A DNA stretch of 64,000 nt from Plotosus lineatus (Eukaryota; Chordata; Actinopteri; Siluriformes; Plotosidae). The stretch covers positions 12,531,001-12,595,000 of the forward strand of contig CM045733.1 of NCBI GenBank assembly GCA_024760905.1, in the 5' to 3' direction. Positions 50,798 through 56,720 of the stretch are shown here, in pieces. The translations under genes and the position numbers were made by a program. The notes beneath the pieces are model-generated. The model had not been told where the DNA came from. It made no database searches and was given only the letters and a program-made list of their open reading frames with translations. Each line of letters starts with the position of its first letter. The stretch's first letter is position 1.

Positions 50798-51008
50798 ACA
50801 CAGTTCTCTTAGCTTTCTCGGCTAATATCTATTAAAAATACCCCACTCAAAGAATTTAAAAAAAGTAAACACATCTCAGTAAAATGTTAATCACTGAGAA
50901 GAGTCAGTCCAGGACATGGATGATTTTAAATTTGTACTCACCAAAGTGAAGTCCCACTGTGGACCAGGCGTAAGAAAGGTGAAAGAACTTCCTCTTCTCA
51001 AAGGAGGC
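15463..51008 (-). CDS. net1: net1, Rho guanine-nucleotide exchange factor (whole visible gene)
   Basis: NET1 is a Dbl-family GEF that loads GTP onto RhoA/RhoB. In mammals the long form is held in the nucleus by N-terminal localisation signals, and the short NET1A form acts more in the cytoplasm. Here eleven coding exons join in frame with GT-AG introns. NET1A route: 20232-20321, then eight shared exons down to 15463, totalling 529 residues (the human short form is about 540). Approximate order: N-terminal arm 1-118, DH domain 118-300, PH domain 330-455, Ser-rich and basic tail, C-terminal ETMV PDZ ligand. The long route replaces the first 30 residues with exons at 50942-51008 and 28863-28922 plus an unseen first exon. 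Identification rests on remembered NET1 family sequence such as RVTSLANLISPVKNGAVRRF, SRLVKYPLLLREIL and NDIFHKQQW. ARHGEF3 is the nearest alternative, but the two N-termini and the ETMV end fit NET1. Confidence 0.95.
15944..16130 (-). CDS. net1: net1 PH-domain exon
   Basis: 187 nt: KLHVFLFTEVLVLTRPVMRN, ERQCFQVYRQPIPVHDLVLE, DLQDGDVRMGGSFRGAFSNS and DK, leaving one base. This forms the PH-domain beta strands. In Dbl GEFs the PH domain packs on the DH domain and helps membrane or phosphoinositide contact. Donor AAAG|GTGAGC; acceptor TTTATAG. Confidence 0.95.
16246..16416 (-). CDS. net1: net1 exon, end of DH and DH-PH linker
   Basis: 171 nt, 57 codons in phase 0: VSIIQDVLADINMKKGESEC, QYYIGKLEYLDDRQKDPRIE, then CHGELRNKSGT. 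It covers the last DH helix and entry to the PH domain. Donor ACG|GTGAGT; acceptor GTTTTCAG. A cryptic GT lies directly at the exon start (AG|GTCAGC), but the reading frame fixes the boundary. Confidence 0.94.
16512..16769 (-). CDS. net1: net1 DH-domain core exon
   Basis: 258 nt, 86 codons. The peptide includes LPRLNAYRAYCSNQLAAKAL, QDFLQRCLESPFSRKLDLWS and FLDIPRSRLVKYPLLLREIL followed by RHTPPEHPD. The RSRLVKYPLLL stretch is the most conserved DH helix, central to nucleotide exchange. Borders: ...CACTTATAG acceptor, GCT|GTGAGT donor. Confidence 0.95.
16858..16934 (-). CDS. net1: net1 DH-domain exon (LLAQLALATGPDG...)
   Basis: 77 nt, two bases then 25 codons: LLAQLALATGPDGTVGEFGQ followed by IVVDW. 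It continues the DH helical bundle. The acceptor is ...TTCCGTCAG; the donor TGG|GTAAGA. The intron upstream is only 84 nt, compact for a vertebrate gene. Confidence 0.93.
17019..17115 (-). CDS. net1: net1 DH-domain exon (AYHDPMLKLS...)
   Basis: 97 nt in phase 0, leaving one base over. It reads AYHDPMLKLSIMSETELTAI and FGDLDAYIPLHE, a typical NET1/ARHGEF3 DH segment. The donor is GAAG|GTAAAC; the shared codon completes as GAT (Asp) with the next exon. Confidence 0.94.
17222..17284 (-). CDS. net1: net1 exon, start of DH domain
   Basis: 63 nt, 21 codons, reading AIFELTRGEHDLIEDLQLAR then K. This is conserved region 1 of the Dbl-homology domain, the helix that contacts Rho switch regions. The donor AAG|GTTGGT is canonical GT but weak beyond the first two bases. 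The acceptor is ...TTGTGCAG. Confidence 0.93.
17773..18048 (-). CDS. net1: net1 first shared exon, pre-DH region
   Basis: 276 nt, 92 codons, phase 0 at both ends. The peptide starts EPSTKRVRPLGRVTSLANLI, continues VKNGAVRRFGQTLQASLRGD, and includes PPKRRNSTLWSETLD before MKEIKRQE. This is the regulatory arm common to both isoforms. It carries further basic clusters (KRVRP, PKRR) and Ser/Thr-Pro sites. In mammals this arm is reported to restrain GEF activity. The acceptor follows CCTGTTTTGTTTAG; the donor is GAG|GTGAGT. Confidence 0.94.
18049..20231 (-). other. net1 intron between NET1A first exon and shared exons
   Basis: About 2.2 kb of ordinary-looking intron. It holds a poly(A) tract (18967-18988) and G-rich stretches near 19520. 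No SINE or transposase signature was recognised, in contrast to the larger introns. Confidence 0.6.
20232..20321 (-). CDS. net1: net1 short-isoform (NET1A) first coding exon
   Basis: 90 nt, 30 codons, beginning at an ATG in good context (G at -3, G at +4). It reads MVAYDEPGVVPIKRTLQKID and ends CKELE, then GAG|GTGAGT. It splices in phase 0 to EPSTKRVRP at 18048. The mammalian NET1A N-terminus has the same layout (MVAHDE..G..PIKRT...), so this is the alternative first exon. No in-frame ATG lies in the roughly 40 nt upstream. The rest of its leader probably lies within 20322-20530. Confidence 0.92.
20522..20573 (-). promoter_or_regulatory. candidate NET1A core promoter (GC box next to TATA-like site)
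   Basis: On the minus strand GGGCGGGGCC (20573-20564) is followed directly by TATATTCT (20563-20556), about 240-250 nt upstream of the NET1A ATG. A start site would fall near 20525-20535, giving a leader of about 200 nt. The arrangement is visible in the sequence; promoter activity is inferred from its position before the alternative first exon. Confidence 0.45.
20574..22846. other. intronic sequence upstream of NET1A, no recognised gene
   Basis: AT-rich intronic DNA (long-isoform intron) with homopolymer T/A runs and a (CT)n tract at 21678-21706. No exon or clear repeat family was recognised. Confidence 0.5.
23159..23736. mobile_element. Tigger-like MITE nested in MITE
   Basis: 578 bp; termini CAGATGCTCCCCAGCTTACG and ..AAGTTGGGGCCCATCTG are imperfect inverted repeats. 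The left flank is TA, the right CA (one change from TA). Comparison with the empty site at 41.2 kb supports insertion at GTGTA/TTTATATTTTATTT. Confidence 0.75.
23809..24137 (+). mobile_element. family D head with a third tail type
   Basis: GGGGCGGCATGGTGGCGTAG head and complete D core, but after TTGCCCGTAGGTTCGCATTG the sequence changes to GAAGACAATGGCAAACTAC and CTGCCAAGAAAACC..GGCGGGTCGCCAATGG, ending (ATAG)n. The 10-bp duplication ATAGCATTGA (23799-23808, 24138-24147) shows it inserted as one unit. Confidence 0.85.
24179..24540 (-). mobile_element. family A SINE, full length, 17-bp target duplication
   Basis: Tail (TCTTCCTTTTGGCTTTTTCC) to head (..CCACCACTGCCCC) in reverse. ATATTATATACACAGAT flanks both sides (24162-24178, 24541-24557). 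Confidence 0.92.
24682..26503. other. net1 intron sequence with simple repeats and a SINE-tail fragment
   Basis: (GT)n/(G)n at 25277-25327 is followed to about 25490 by a degenerate tail of a common teleost SINE (CTGAAGTGCCTTAGAGCAAAG, CCCCCAACTGCTC, CACTTTGGATAG). A poly(A) run lies at 25593-25626. No exon recognised. Confidence 0.5.
26504..27095. mobile_element. hAT non-autonomous element with perfect 8-bp duplication
   Basis: 592 bp; termini CAGTGCTTCTCAAATAGTGG and ..TAACTGAGAAGCACTG. The octamer ACTTACAA is present on both sides (26496-26503, 27096-27103). The ends resemble Buster/ZBED5-type hAT elements; no transposase frame remains. Confidence 0.9.
27096..28862. other. net1 intron, no gene recognised
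   Basis: Holds (CA)n microsatellites at 27366-27408 and 28824-28853. No SINE or coding exon recognised. Confidence 0.5.
28863..28922 (-). CDS. net1: net1 long-isoform exon with KRKRR nuclear-localisation motif
   Basis: 60 nt, 20 codons in phase 0 at both ends, beginning KRKRREKDED and ending CSFDFK. The acceptor is ...TTTATCCACAG and the donor AAG|GTGAGTAAG. The basic cluster corresponds to an N-terminal nuclear-localisation signal of long NET1. The short isoform skips this exon, in line with the known difference in location between the isoforms. A (CA)n tract lies immediately downstream of the donor, at 28824-28853. Confidence 0.93.
28923..29865. other. net1 intron, no feature recognised
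   Basis: AT-rich intron upstream of the KRKRR exon. Only the polypyrimidine tract and acceptor next to 28922 are interpretable. Confidence 0.5.
29884..30243 (+). mobile_element. family A SINE, full length, 18-bp target duplication
   Basis: Head GGGGCAGTGGTGGTCTAGTG, B-box GGGTTCGAGTCCC, body with CATGTAAAAGAACCATTGCT, RTE-like tail GCTGTGGCGACTCC..AAGCCGAAAGGAAG, then (ACAG)n. GCTGGTGGAGTCAGTGTG flanks both sides (29866-29883, 30244-30261). Best reference copy in the window. Confidence 0.94.
30541..32470 (+). mobile_element. RTE-type LINE, 5'-truncated and inactivated
   Basis: Reverse-transcriptase sequence in several broken frames: ALKRMKSGKTVGPDDIPVEL, FGFMPRKSTTDAVFALRML, MFADDIVICSESREQ and ETVALTKRQEAELEVAEMKM. 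A poly(A) insertion near 30907 and stops around 31580 and 31856 break the frame. It ends with CTGTGGCGACCCCTGAAGGG. No endonuclease domain remains. Confidence 0.9.
32471..34611. other. net1 intron with a small palindromic module and a SINE fragment
   Basis: 32478-32570 holds two copies of a hairpin (AAAGCCGATTAGATCGGCTT type). 33120-33250 (+) is a degenerate tRNA-SINE (CTTACTGATCCAAAGGTC, CACCAAGCTGGCAGTGTTG). A poly(A) run lies at 33404-33424. Otherwise nothing recognised. Confidence 0.5.
34612..34902 (-). mobile_element. family A SINE with RTE-type tail, partly shortened
   Basis: TTCTGCTTTTTCCCTTTGTC, GAGGTCGCCACAGCGAATG, ACAGTGAGAGACATGGCCGG and GACTCGAACCCCCAACC; the last part of the tRNA head is missing. 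Confidence 0.78.
34972..35430 (+). mobile_element. fragment of a second non-LTR retrotransposon (RT C-terminus)
   Basis: Frame reads MFKSEGTMKWEIDRRIAAAS then IYHWIYVLYLMYSHELWVVT and RSGIQAAEMSFLC. This matches the remembered fish LINE consensus around YGHELWVMTERTRSRIQAAE. Clearly different from the RTE copies. Interrupted by a stop at 35208. Confidence 0.65.
35695..36040 (-). mobile_element. chimeric SINE: family A head/body with family D tail, 12-bp target duplication
   Basis: Left end CATTTTCTGTAACTGCTTCA and GTACACCCTGAACAGCTCGC are D tail; after GGGCGGACACACGCTGACGG it is family A through to the tRNA head (..CCACTGCCCC). ATCAGGTAGTGT flanks both sides (35683-35694, 36041-36052), so the chimera inserted as one unit. 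Confidence 0.9.
36053..37001. other. net1 intron, no feature recognised
   Basis: AT-rich intron; nothing beyond homopolymers was recognised. Confidence 0.45.
37019..37346 (+). mobile_element. family A SINE with A-box deletion, 17-bp target duplication
   Basis: GGGGCGCAGGATCGCTGATCC: about 20 bp of the tRNA head including the A box is missing, yet AGTGCTCTGATTGGATG / AGTGCTCCGATTGGATG (37002-37018, 37347-37363) flank the element. The deletion therefore occurred before or after insertion of an otherwise full-length copy. Confidence 0.88.
37364..37699. other. net1 intron, no feature recognised
   Basis: AT-rich; nothing recognised. Confidence 0.4.
37700..37888 (+). mobile_element. family D SINE with large internal deletion
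   Basis: Head GGGTGGCACTGTAGCATTG to CACCTCACA is joined directly to AAATTGCCCCATGTGTGAGT; the core is missing. Ends AGGATTAATCTGTTTGG. Confidence 0.65.
37889..39051. other. net1 intron; one candidate exon at 38357-38526
   Basis: Mostly unremarkable intron. A minus-strand open frame with plausible splice sites is described separately. Confidence 0.4.
38357..38526 (-). other. unexplained exon-like open frame
   Basis: On the minus strand, TTTTCCCCCCCAG (acceptor-like) precedes an open frame reading HVHTLNSSDEHMELINRLVG, then ASISCLQNLI, EVKDEYVSHTR and ..HQDGDDD before a TAA stop at 38359-38357. A donor-like GAG|GTAAAG lies at 38432/38431. I recognise no family. It could be a terminal exon, an internal exon of 95 nt, or chance. 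It does not join in frame to the net1 exons at either side. Confidence 0.25.
39052..39390 (-). mobile_element. family D SINE, near full length
   Basis: Reverse: tail CTCAATGTTTAATCCCACTAG, GGTACACCTTGAACAGCTCA, core GCATGTTTTTGGACTGTGGA, B-box GGGAACTGAACCCAGGACC, head ..CGCCACTGTGATGCCC. Confidence 0.75.
39430..39468. repeat. (AC)n microsatellite
   Basis: About 39 bp of AC repeat. Confidence 0.9.
39469..41022. other. net1 intron, no feature recognised
   Basis: AT-rich intron; no exon or repeat family recognised. Confidence 0.4.
41023..41515. mobile_element. CAGGGATC MITE, complete reference copy
   Basis: 493 bp between TA dinucleotides; termini CAGGGATCCCTCACTTTTCAC and ..AGTAGTGAGGGATCCCTG. 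Internal (CA)n and AT-rich parts match the other two copies. Tigger/pogo-like by termini and TA target; no coding capacity. Confidence 0.85.
41893..42510. repeat. GC-rich tandem repeat, period about 206 bp, nearly three copies
   Basis: The marker GCTCATCC starts at 41928, 42135 and 42341, giving spacings of 207 and 206. Each unit has GTTGAGTACTAAA-CAAG and, near its two sides, a short inverted pair (TCCGGACCTCCGATC..CTCAAGCA against TGCTTGA..GATCGGAGG..CCGGA). CpG-dense compared with the AT-rich surroundings. The first unit lacks about 30 bp. Confidence 0.85.
42637..44204 (-). mobile_element. RTE-type LINE copy, 5'-truncated, target duplication visible
   Basis: 1.57 kb ending in the (GAA)n-type 3' tail (reverse of GCCGAAAGGAGAAGAAGAAG). 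GTTTAATTAAT lies at both ends (42626-42636, 44205-44215). The endonuclease part is missing. Confidence 0.88.
42665..44176 (-). CDS. RTE-type reverse transcriptase, 503-codon uninterrupted frame
   Basis: Encodes most of a non-LTR reverse transcriptase, enough for RT motifs but not for the N-terminal apurinic endonuclease. Visible: NGKAVGPDDIPVEVWK (residues 34-49), FGVMPRKSTTDAVFAL (129-144), catalytic Asp164 in AFVDLEKAYDRV, GLHQGSALSPFLF (220-232), and FADD with Asp255/256. The C-terminal region [20 protein letters not shown] leads to RWRQMIRCGDP at the stop, and the DNA encoding that end overlaps the 3' tail motif. The family resembles RTE/Expander elements. It is probably immobile, being truncated, but unusually well preserved beside the broken copy at 30.5 kb. 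The first Met is only the first in the truncated frame. Confidence 0.85.
   Translation of the reverse strand: MRKMREKKEVTVEDQEVAKISKGEVRRALKRMKNGKAVGPDDIPVEVWKCLGEVAVDFLTRTFNKVLESEKMPEEWRISVLVPIFKNKGDVQSCGNYRGIKLMSHTIKLWERIVEARLRAEVSICEQQFGVMPRKSTTDAVFALRMLMEKYREGQKELHCAFVDLEKAYDRVPREELWYCMRKSGVAEKYVRVVQDMYESCKTVVRCAVGVTEEFKVEVGLHQGSALSPFLFAMVMDKLTDEVRKDSPWTMMFADDIVICSESREQVQENLERWRYALERRGMKISLSKTEYMCMNDKDPRGTVRLQGAEIRKVEDFKYLGSTIQSNGECGKEVKKRVQAGWNGWRKVSGVMCDRRVSAKMKGKVYKMVFRPTMLYGLGTVALGKRQEAELEVAEMKMLRFSLGVTRMDRIRNEHIRGTAHVRRFGDNVREARLRWFRHVQRRDSVYIGNRMLRLELRGRRPRGRPKRRFMDVVKEDMKVIGVREEHAKDRVRWRQMIRCGDP
44480..45569. other. net1 intron, no feature recognised
   Basis: AT-rich intron with scattered A-runs; nothing recognised. 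Confidence 0.4.
45570..46060 (+). pseudogene. Tc1/mariner-type transposase remnant
   Basis: Broken frames include KDSTTNQLQEEQRRFKVTCE and, later, REPIENL-GDIKNAASEANA with RNTEDLWYVVQSSWAGKPAQ and a following TLVDS. This matches the C-terminal end of Tc1/mariner transposases (..NPIENLW.DIK.., ..LV.SM..R). Stops and an A-run (45801-45818) disable it. Ends not defined. Confidence 0.7.
46542..46668 (+). mobile_element. RTE LINE 3' fragment with 18-bp target duplication
   Basis: Only the last 127 bp of the LINE (GACATGAAGGTCGTTGGAGTC.., CTGTGGCGACCCCTGAAGGG, (GAA)n). GTATCCATTACATGCGCT is repeated at 46524-46541 and 46669-46686. A textbook severely 5'-truncated insertion. Confidence 0.93.
46690..46830 (-). 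pseudogene. CGGBP1-like zinc-finger peptide, copy 1
   Basis: Minus-strand CILCDNETKCSDRGCQSLID followed by HIKTKGHARKLYERR and NHKIP: a C-x2-C...H-x5-H finger resembling CGGBP1-type proteins. The frame has a stop directly upstream, so it is not a full gene. A second copy lies at 57475-57610. Confidence 0.55.
47238..47560 (+). mobile_element. family A SINE, head slightly truncated
   Basis: AGTGGTCTAGTGGTATAGGG, GGGGGTTCGAGTCCCC, CATGTAAAAGAACCATTGCT, and tail CTATGGCGACCCCTGAAAAA with GGGAAAAGCTGAAA. The tail is closer to the LINE form (CCCCTGAA) than in other copies. Confidence 0.85.
47740..48205 (-). mobile_element. foldback DNA element, partial copy
   Basis: Internal inverted arms: CAATGCCACGTCACTGTGGC..GAGAGCCAATCCT..GTGGGCGGGTCC at left and their complement ending GTGACGTGGCATTG at right. 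Same family as 58980-59713, opposite orientation; terminal TIRs not preserved. The sequence just before it (47568-47690) has Tigger-like ACTTTTACGAACTTCGC. Confidence 0.7.
48262..48342 (-). mobile_element. hAT terminus fragment
   Basis: Minus strand CAGGGGTCGGGAACCTATGG followed by CTTGCGAGCCAGATGTGGC is the end of a Charlie-like hAT element. The partner end was not found. Confidence 0.6.
48785..50757 (-). pseudogene. Tigger/pogo transposase pseudogene split by a SINE
   Basis: Minus strand. The N-terminal CENP-B-like helix-turn-helix near 50374-50463 reads QEKVEMLDMIQEGKSYAAVG then RHY. The DDE core includes APGFKGQKDRATLILCGNAA, GWMMKPGLINKSANPR and FWMHNSKAWIS, then HVLLLMDNAGGHHVDLHYEG and LPPNTTSLLQPMDQGVILAF (49133-49423). 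An acidic C-terminus lies at 48815-49033. Frameshifts and stops disable it. A family A SINE (49773-50030) is inserted. The right end, near GTCGGCTCTTGACC..TTCGCGG, resembles a Tigger terminus; the left end was not found. Confidence 0.88.
49773..50030 (-). mobile_element. family A SINE inserted in the Tigger pseudogene, 17-bp target duplication
   Basis: Tail GTCTTCCTTTCGGCTTTATC to ..CCCAGTTAGCTGCACTGGG; the tRNA head is missing (5' truncation). ATCCCTTTTCCATAATG is repeated at 49756-49772 and 50031-50047. Confidence 0.93.
50758..50794. repeat. (TA)n microsatellite
   Basis: About 37 bp of TA repeat at the edge of the Tigger element, consistent with a TA target grown into a microsatellite. Confidence 0.9.
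50942..51008 (-). CDS. net1: net1 long-isoform coding exon (LRRGSSFTFLTPGPQWDFTL)
   Basis: 67 nt: one base completing a codon from an upstream exon, then 22 codons ending RRGSSFTFLTPGPQWDFTL. The acceptor follows a pyrimidine-rich tract ending in TAG, and the donor is TTG|GTGAGT. The peptide matches the segment just before KRKRR in the long form of vertebrate NET1. It joins in phase to the 28863-28922 exon across a 22-kb intron. The phase shows that an upstream exon ending two bases into a codon must exist. Confidence 0.92.
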
Positions 51009-52954
51009 CTACAGCAATAAAACAACGGGACACTAAAATTACAACAAATACGAAAACACAATTGCTGCTTCCACATCCATCCTGTACACTCGCTCCAGGG
51101 AAAGAAAACACACCTTAACTAAAGATTCTTAGAAAGAGAGTACTTTCATCTTGGAGAGAAATACAACACATCCTGCAAAAAAAACCAAGTAAAGCTATGT
51201 ACACTATCCCCGATCACATAACCACCTGGTGTGCCACACAGACTTGTATTAGAAATTCAACTGCATACTTTTGAAAGTCCCACCCAGGCTGGATGTTAAC
51301 ATCTGAGTATCTGGACCTCGACCTCAAAGCTGACTGCACCCCAGACCTCCTCAAATTAGCATCAACACCTGACCTCACTGGCTCCCAAATCTAATCTTGC
51401 ACAGAGTTCTGAATGTGTACATTTGGGTTTAACAGCAAGGTGTCAGGAAACTTCTGGTTACGTAACATATTTCTACATGGTCTTTCGTGACAATTTTTTA
51501 TTTATTATGCTAATTTAAATGCGAGCAGACTAGCACCATTACAACAGCTCACCTATTAAACTGAGCAGGAATTACAGTTCTGAACAATGTAAACGAGATT
51601 TTTTAAATTATAGATGTTTACAGTTATTTCTTGTGTACCTGCCATTTCCAATTTTTTAATGCACTTTTTTTTTAATTTACATTTGAGTTGTATAATACAT
51701 ATTTAATTAAAGATAACTCATTATAAAATTAGACTTGCTTAATTATCTTCCATCTGTTCATAAAGCTCATTGTTATTATTATTGTCATTAATTACTGTTA
51801 TCATCATTATTGTTATTAACTAAAATAATTAACTTTATTCTCTTTATTGTATTGTTTTAGCAACCAGATTTGACCCAAGTTGGAGCTTTTACTTTGGGAA
51901 CGGGGGGCATTTAGTTCACACCAGAGAATCATGACTTCTTCACCAGTGACCCATAAACCCAGAAAGCTCCCTGACTACATGGTTCTGGACTAATCATCCG
52001 TTACATAATACATACCACAGCCCAAGCCTGGTGCAGTGCTGCTTTCTGTGATGCTGCATCTTCAGCTGGCGGCTACACACGCAGTCGGAGAGGAATGAAG
52101 CTGCTGAATGTAAGCAACCACATGAACCCTTTATCCTTCTGCACTCGTTTCGGGAATCCCATCCACTCGCTCTTCCCCTCTTATTTCCCTGTCTCTGTCC
52201 AAAACTGGTACTGCTCATTCTTTATTTTGGGCCTGGTAACAACTGCGTGAGTGTGTGTGAGGTCATGTTGACACAGATAATGAGTCCTTTTTTCAGCTGC
52301 ACAGGTGAGGACCCCCCTCAGTGACACGCTAAGACATTCTCACATTCATCAGCTAATCTGCGGTGTGAGTCAGACCTGTTTTAGCACTCACTGACTATCT
52401 GAGTAGATCAGTTAAACCTCAATGGAAGTAATGATTTTTCTGTTAAAGATAACAGCTCATTCTCAGGAAAATAATCTTTTCTCTGAGGTTCCCATGGTAC
52501 ATCCACACTTGACACCTAAAACAAACACTGTCCTTTGGAACTGGAACTTATTCACTGCAAAATATTTTACTACTGAAAAAATAGCTTTACACCCAGACTT
52601 TACCCACGATAATTACTTCAAACTACAGTTTGTGCGTAAAATACTTGAAACTCTTAAAATCTAAGTCACTGTGCATGTTTTAACGTAGTTAGTGGGCAGT
52701 GTTTATAAGGACATCCCAATTAACCAAGAATACATCAAGCTCTGACAACAGTGGGGATGCAGTGTACATATGTACATAATGTGTCATGTGCGATAGATAT
52801 GACAGCACCTCATGGAAACCCTACTCAGTTTTAAACACCTACTTAGTGTATAGTAGTGAACAAGTGAGAAATTTCAGACACAAGGTGAAAAAAAAAACCC
52901 CTCTGTGATCTCAGAGAGAGAGAGAGATTTATATTTAACCCATTCTTAAACGTA
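51009..52954. other. region upstream of the first visible long-isoform exon
   Basis: Should be net1 intron or 5' region. No exon meeting the phase requirement was recognised with confidence. 51994-52218 (-) is open for 74 codons, but no good donor in phase 2 was found. Confidence 0.4.
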
Positions 52955-53070
52955 GGTGTTGTCCTGAAGTGGGCTGGTGAGCTGTTCATAATGTACCCTG
53001 TATTTGCCAGTGTTGGCTGAGGTAAGCTCCAGCCTAGTAGGATTAGGCAGCTCTGCAGATGAATAAAGGG
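52955..53070 (+). mobile_element. family D SINE tail fragment
   Basis: GTCCTGAAGTGGGCTGGTGAG, CTGTTCATAATGTACCCTG and GTAGGATTAGGCAG; diverged. Confidence 0.5.
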
Positions 53071-53186
53071 GTGTTCTAGGTTAATTTGCTTCACCCAAGG
53101 GCATTTCAGCTATAGATGTTTTCTAGTCAGTCACAAACCTGCTTCTCTCACCTTTCTGCCACTAAAGCTTGCTCTGAGTACTGGGG

Positions 53187-53446
<260 letters not shown>

Positions 53447-54709
53447 GTACATAAATATTAACTAATTGATTATTTATGATGCGAACATAAATGTTATGAT
53501 GTACAAGGGAGGATTGTCATACTGTCCCCCAGTCTGAATAAAAAGTATTTAAAGGCACATGAGCACAGAAGCATTCTTATCATACTGCAGTAAAACTGTT
53601 GAAAGTGCTTTAACACTCTGGGCTTTGACACTTGCCTCCTTTCAGCTGCTGTCCCTCTTCTCCCGTCTCATCCATTTGTTATTGTAGCCCACAGGGAATG
53701 TGACCACCGCCAATGCCTCAGGGTGGTCTAGAAAACGGGTGCAGAGCTGAACGATGCTCGTCAGCTTAGCTTGTGAGACCATTTGTATGCTTTTTACTCA
53801 AGCTGCTTGAGACATTGTCTCACATCACACAAAACTCTGCCGATATGTCACTTTGAAACTTTCACTCAGAAGAGCCAACCAAGTTTCAGCCCTCAGCTGA
53901 CGATAGGTATCAGAAAAGTACCCAGAGGAGATCAGACTCTTTGGGTGGCGTTAGCGTCTGATGTGGAGACTAAATACCCTAATAATAGTCACAGTATTAA
54001 TTCCCACGTACAAGTTGAATAGGAGTGCTTGCTTGTAATAATAGTCCAATGAAGGCAGATGATTAGTTCCCGTTAAAACTATCAAACACAAGAAGGAATG
54101 TCAAAGAAATTAGCGAGGACCCGAATATGATGTAAGAAGTTTGAGAAGTCAGATTAAAAGCAGGTGCCTTTTGTAAATAGTGTGGTCCAAAAACATCCAC
54201 TGAAGGTTCTGGGATAAACCTGTAGCTGTAGTTTATAAATCAATGATTATAGTTCGCTCATATGTATAAGGGTAGGTGAACGGGTTCATGATAGAGAACA
54301 TGATACGGGTGAGAGAAAAATTAAAGAATGAGAGGTAATTGCTTTGAGGCTGAGAGGAATTTCAACATAAATGCAGGATTATGGGTACTGACTGATCACA
54401 GGAAATAATAAGCAGGCTCAAAGCATCGGTAGGTGTGCTTTACCGATCTGGATGTTGTGAGAAGGTTATTAATGGGTGCTGGCGTGGAAAAAAAAAAGGC
54501 CAAAACACAGACTGAGTTGTGCTCTGAATTTAAAGCTGGTGCCATCAATGAACCCAGAAGGTAAACAAATACCGAAATTATATGAATGATGATTTTTATT
54601 CAGTGTAAAATTACACAGGGGCGTATACATGTAGATTTGTTAAGTCTTGTGAATACATCAGCTACATTGTTCCACAACTAACACTAGTAATAAGTAACTT
54701 CATTTGAGC
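53447..54709. other. no feature recognised
   Basis: Nothing interpretable beyond short homopolymers. Confidence 0.4.
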
Positions 54710-54945
54710 CATCACTTTGCCTGCACACTCGGAAGGAAAGCAATATCCGCGCTACTCGTAAGAATGAGCTCACAGACACCCATAATTGGCTGGTGATTGC
54801 TCTGAGTGACAGAAAAGTGAGCACATGTTATCAATACCCTCCCATGAGTGCTCAGCCAATTATCTCCCATGGAGTCCCAGCCATGAATGGCTGTGGCATC
54901 TACCCGGATTCGAACTTGCAACCTCTGGGTTAAACTGACCTCAAT
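54710..54945 (-). mobile_element. another tRNA-derived SINE
   Basis: Reverse of GAGGTCAGTTTAACCCAGAGGTTGCAAGTTCGAATCC (B-box). The body then has CTGGGACTCCATGGGAGATA and AATTGGCTGAGCACTCATGG. Distinct from families A, C and D. Confidence 0.55.
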
Positions 54946-56589
54946 ACAACCTTGAAAAAAAAGTAGGTCATGGCCACCGTCCTCAGTTCTTATTAATAAT
55001 CAGGAACTAAATGGCTGAAAAACATGACAGACAGAAACAGCAACTTAATCAGATGATATCAGATGATATCAGCCAAACCTGTAAGCGCACCCACTCCTGG
55101 AAATTTCTCTCCAGGTTTGTACTGATGTACTTCACTCACTGTCTGCACAACTGAGCCAAATGGTTGCTAATATGACCAGTGACCTTATAAGTGCTTAACG
55201 TAAACCCCAGTCCAGACTATTACACTATTGATCAGGGTTTTTTTGACACTATAATAAATCTCTTCCAAAAAGTCTTTAACTAGGTTTTGAAGAGAAGCTT
55301 TGGAAAATCTGGGCTTGCTCAGTGATCAGGTGTTAATTTCACATGAGGATGCCGAAGGTGCAGCTGATTGTTCAGGGTTCACCCACAAGGCTTTCAGTGT
55401 GGTCGAGTTCTTCTACTTCAGTGCTGGCAAACCATGTCTTCATTGATCTTACTTAGCATATAAACTTCAGCATGGTACGCTATAATACTTATCATTGGTC
55501 TTTCCCCTGGTGACTAAATGAGATGAAACGTCCTCCCCGTATATTTTTGACGAACCAGTAAACAACCATCTCTTCGAAACCCATCCACCCTTTCTCCCAC
55601 GGACACTCAAAACACACCCTTGAATTAACTGTCAATCTCAATGGTTAGACAGCGCAACAGAACAATGCCATGACACATAGTTTGGGGCTCACGTCATCTG
55701 ACTGACACCCACGCAAACGCCACAGGCCATTCCTGACACTCTCAAACCGCAAAGCCAGAAAGACAAGTCTAAAACGATGCACGTTTAGGCCTCGTTCAGA
55801 ACACCTGTGGGCGCAGACAGACAGCACCAATCTATTTTATTGCTCTGTCTATGTAAACAACTTTACAGTACTGTGTGGGAAAGCTTCATCTTGAGCATTC
55901 CAGTTTGAAAACATGTTTCGGATTGGACCGCAAAGAGAGAGCGAGCTAGAGAGAGCGAGACTAAGGCCCACATATATAATCTATGGATTACAGCCAAACA
56001 TTAGGAAATAAATTATTTCTAGGGAAGTAATAATGATGAATAAAACCGTGTCACTGAAAAGCCCCTTGGATGGATGGGTGTGTGTGTGAATGTGTTGTCT
56101 ATATAGGGAGGCTACGAATGAGGGAGTATACCAATCGTATCACATCACATCATTTCACATCACACATTTCCAAGGAGCACATGGCGCGGTGGGGCACTGA
56201 GTCATTCAGATCACATTATCAGTGTGTAAGAAGACTCCTCTTTTCTCAGGAATTCAAACCAATAAACACCCATCTCTCAGTCTATAACAGCGAACTAACA
56301 ACATCTGGAAATAACAATGTCTTTCTCAGAGTAAACAGGATGCAAAGGGGAGATTTGTAATGTTTGTATATGGGAAGGACCCTATATGGTGTGCAATAGA
56401 TACTTCCTGGTGCACACAAGATCATTTCTCTTGTCCATGTATTTATTTATTTATATTACATGTTTGTGGTTCTGAGCATTTTTCCGAAATTAACAAACTA
56501 GCATTGTGTAGCACACACATACACTGTGCTTAACAAATTCAATAGACCAGCCATCATAAATGAAAGCAATACATTCCTTCATTCTTTAG
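54946..56589. other. no feature recognised
   Basis: Intergenic or intronic sequence; no coding frame or repeat family recognised. Confidence 0.4.
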
Positions 56590-56720
56590 CCAAGTCGTTT
56601 GACCATACTAAAGTCACGGGGAGGCTGCAGTCTATCTCAGCCGGACATTGGGTGAAGGCTGATAACATCCTGAACAGCTCATAGGTCCATCACACACAGC
56701 CTGGCATGTCATTGGAAAAT
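56590..56720 (-). mobile_element. family D SINE tail fragment
   Basis: AGTCACGGGGAGGCTGCAGTC, CATCCTGAACAGCTCATAGG; old copy in reverse. Confidence 0.5.

Noticed and set aside
51994..52218. First exon of long NET1
   Set aside because: The basic peptide is only faintly similar to the human N-terminus and no good donor in the required phase was found.
55645..55830. 61-codon minus-strand frame rich in Cys/Arg
   Set aside because: No recognised domain and no splice-site context.
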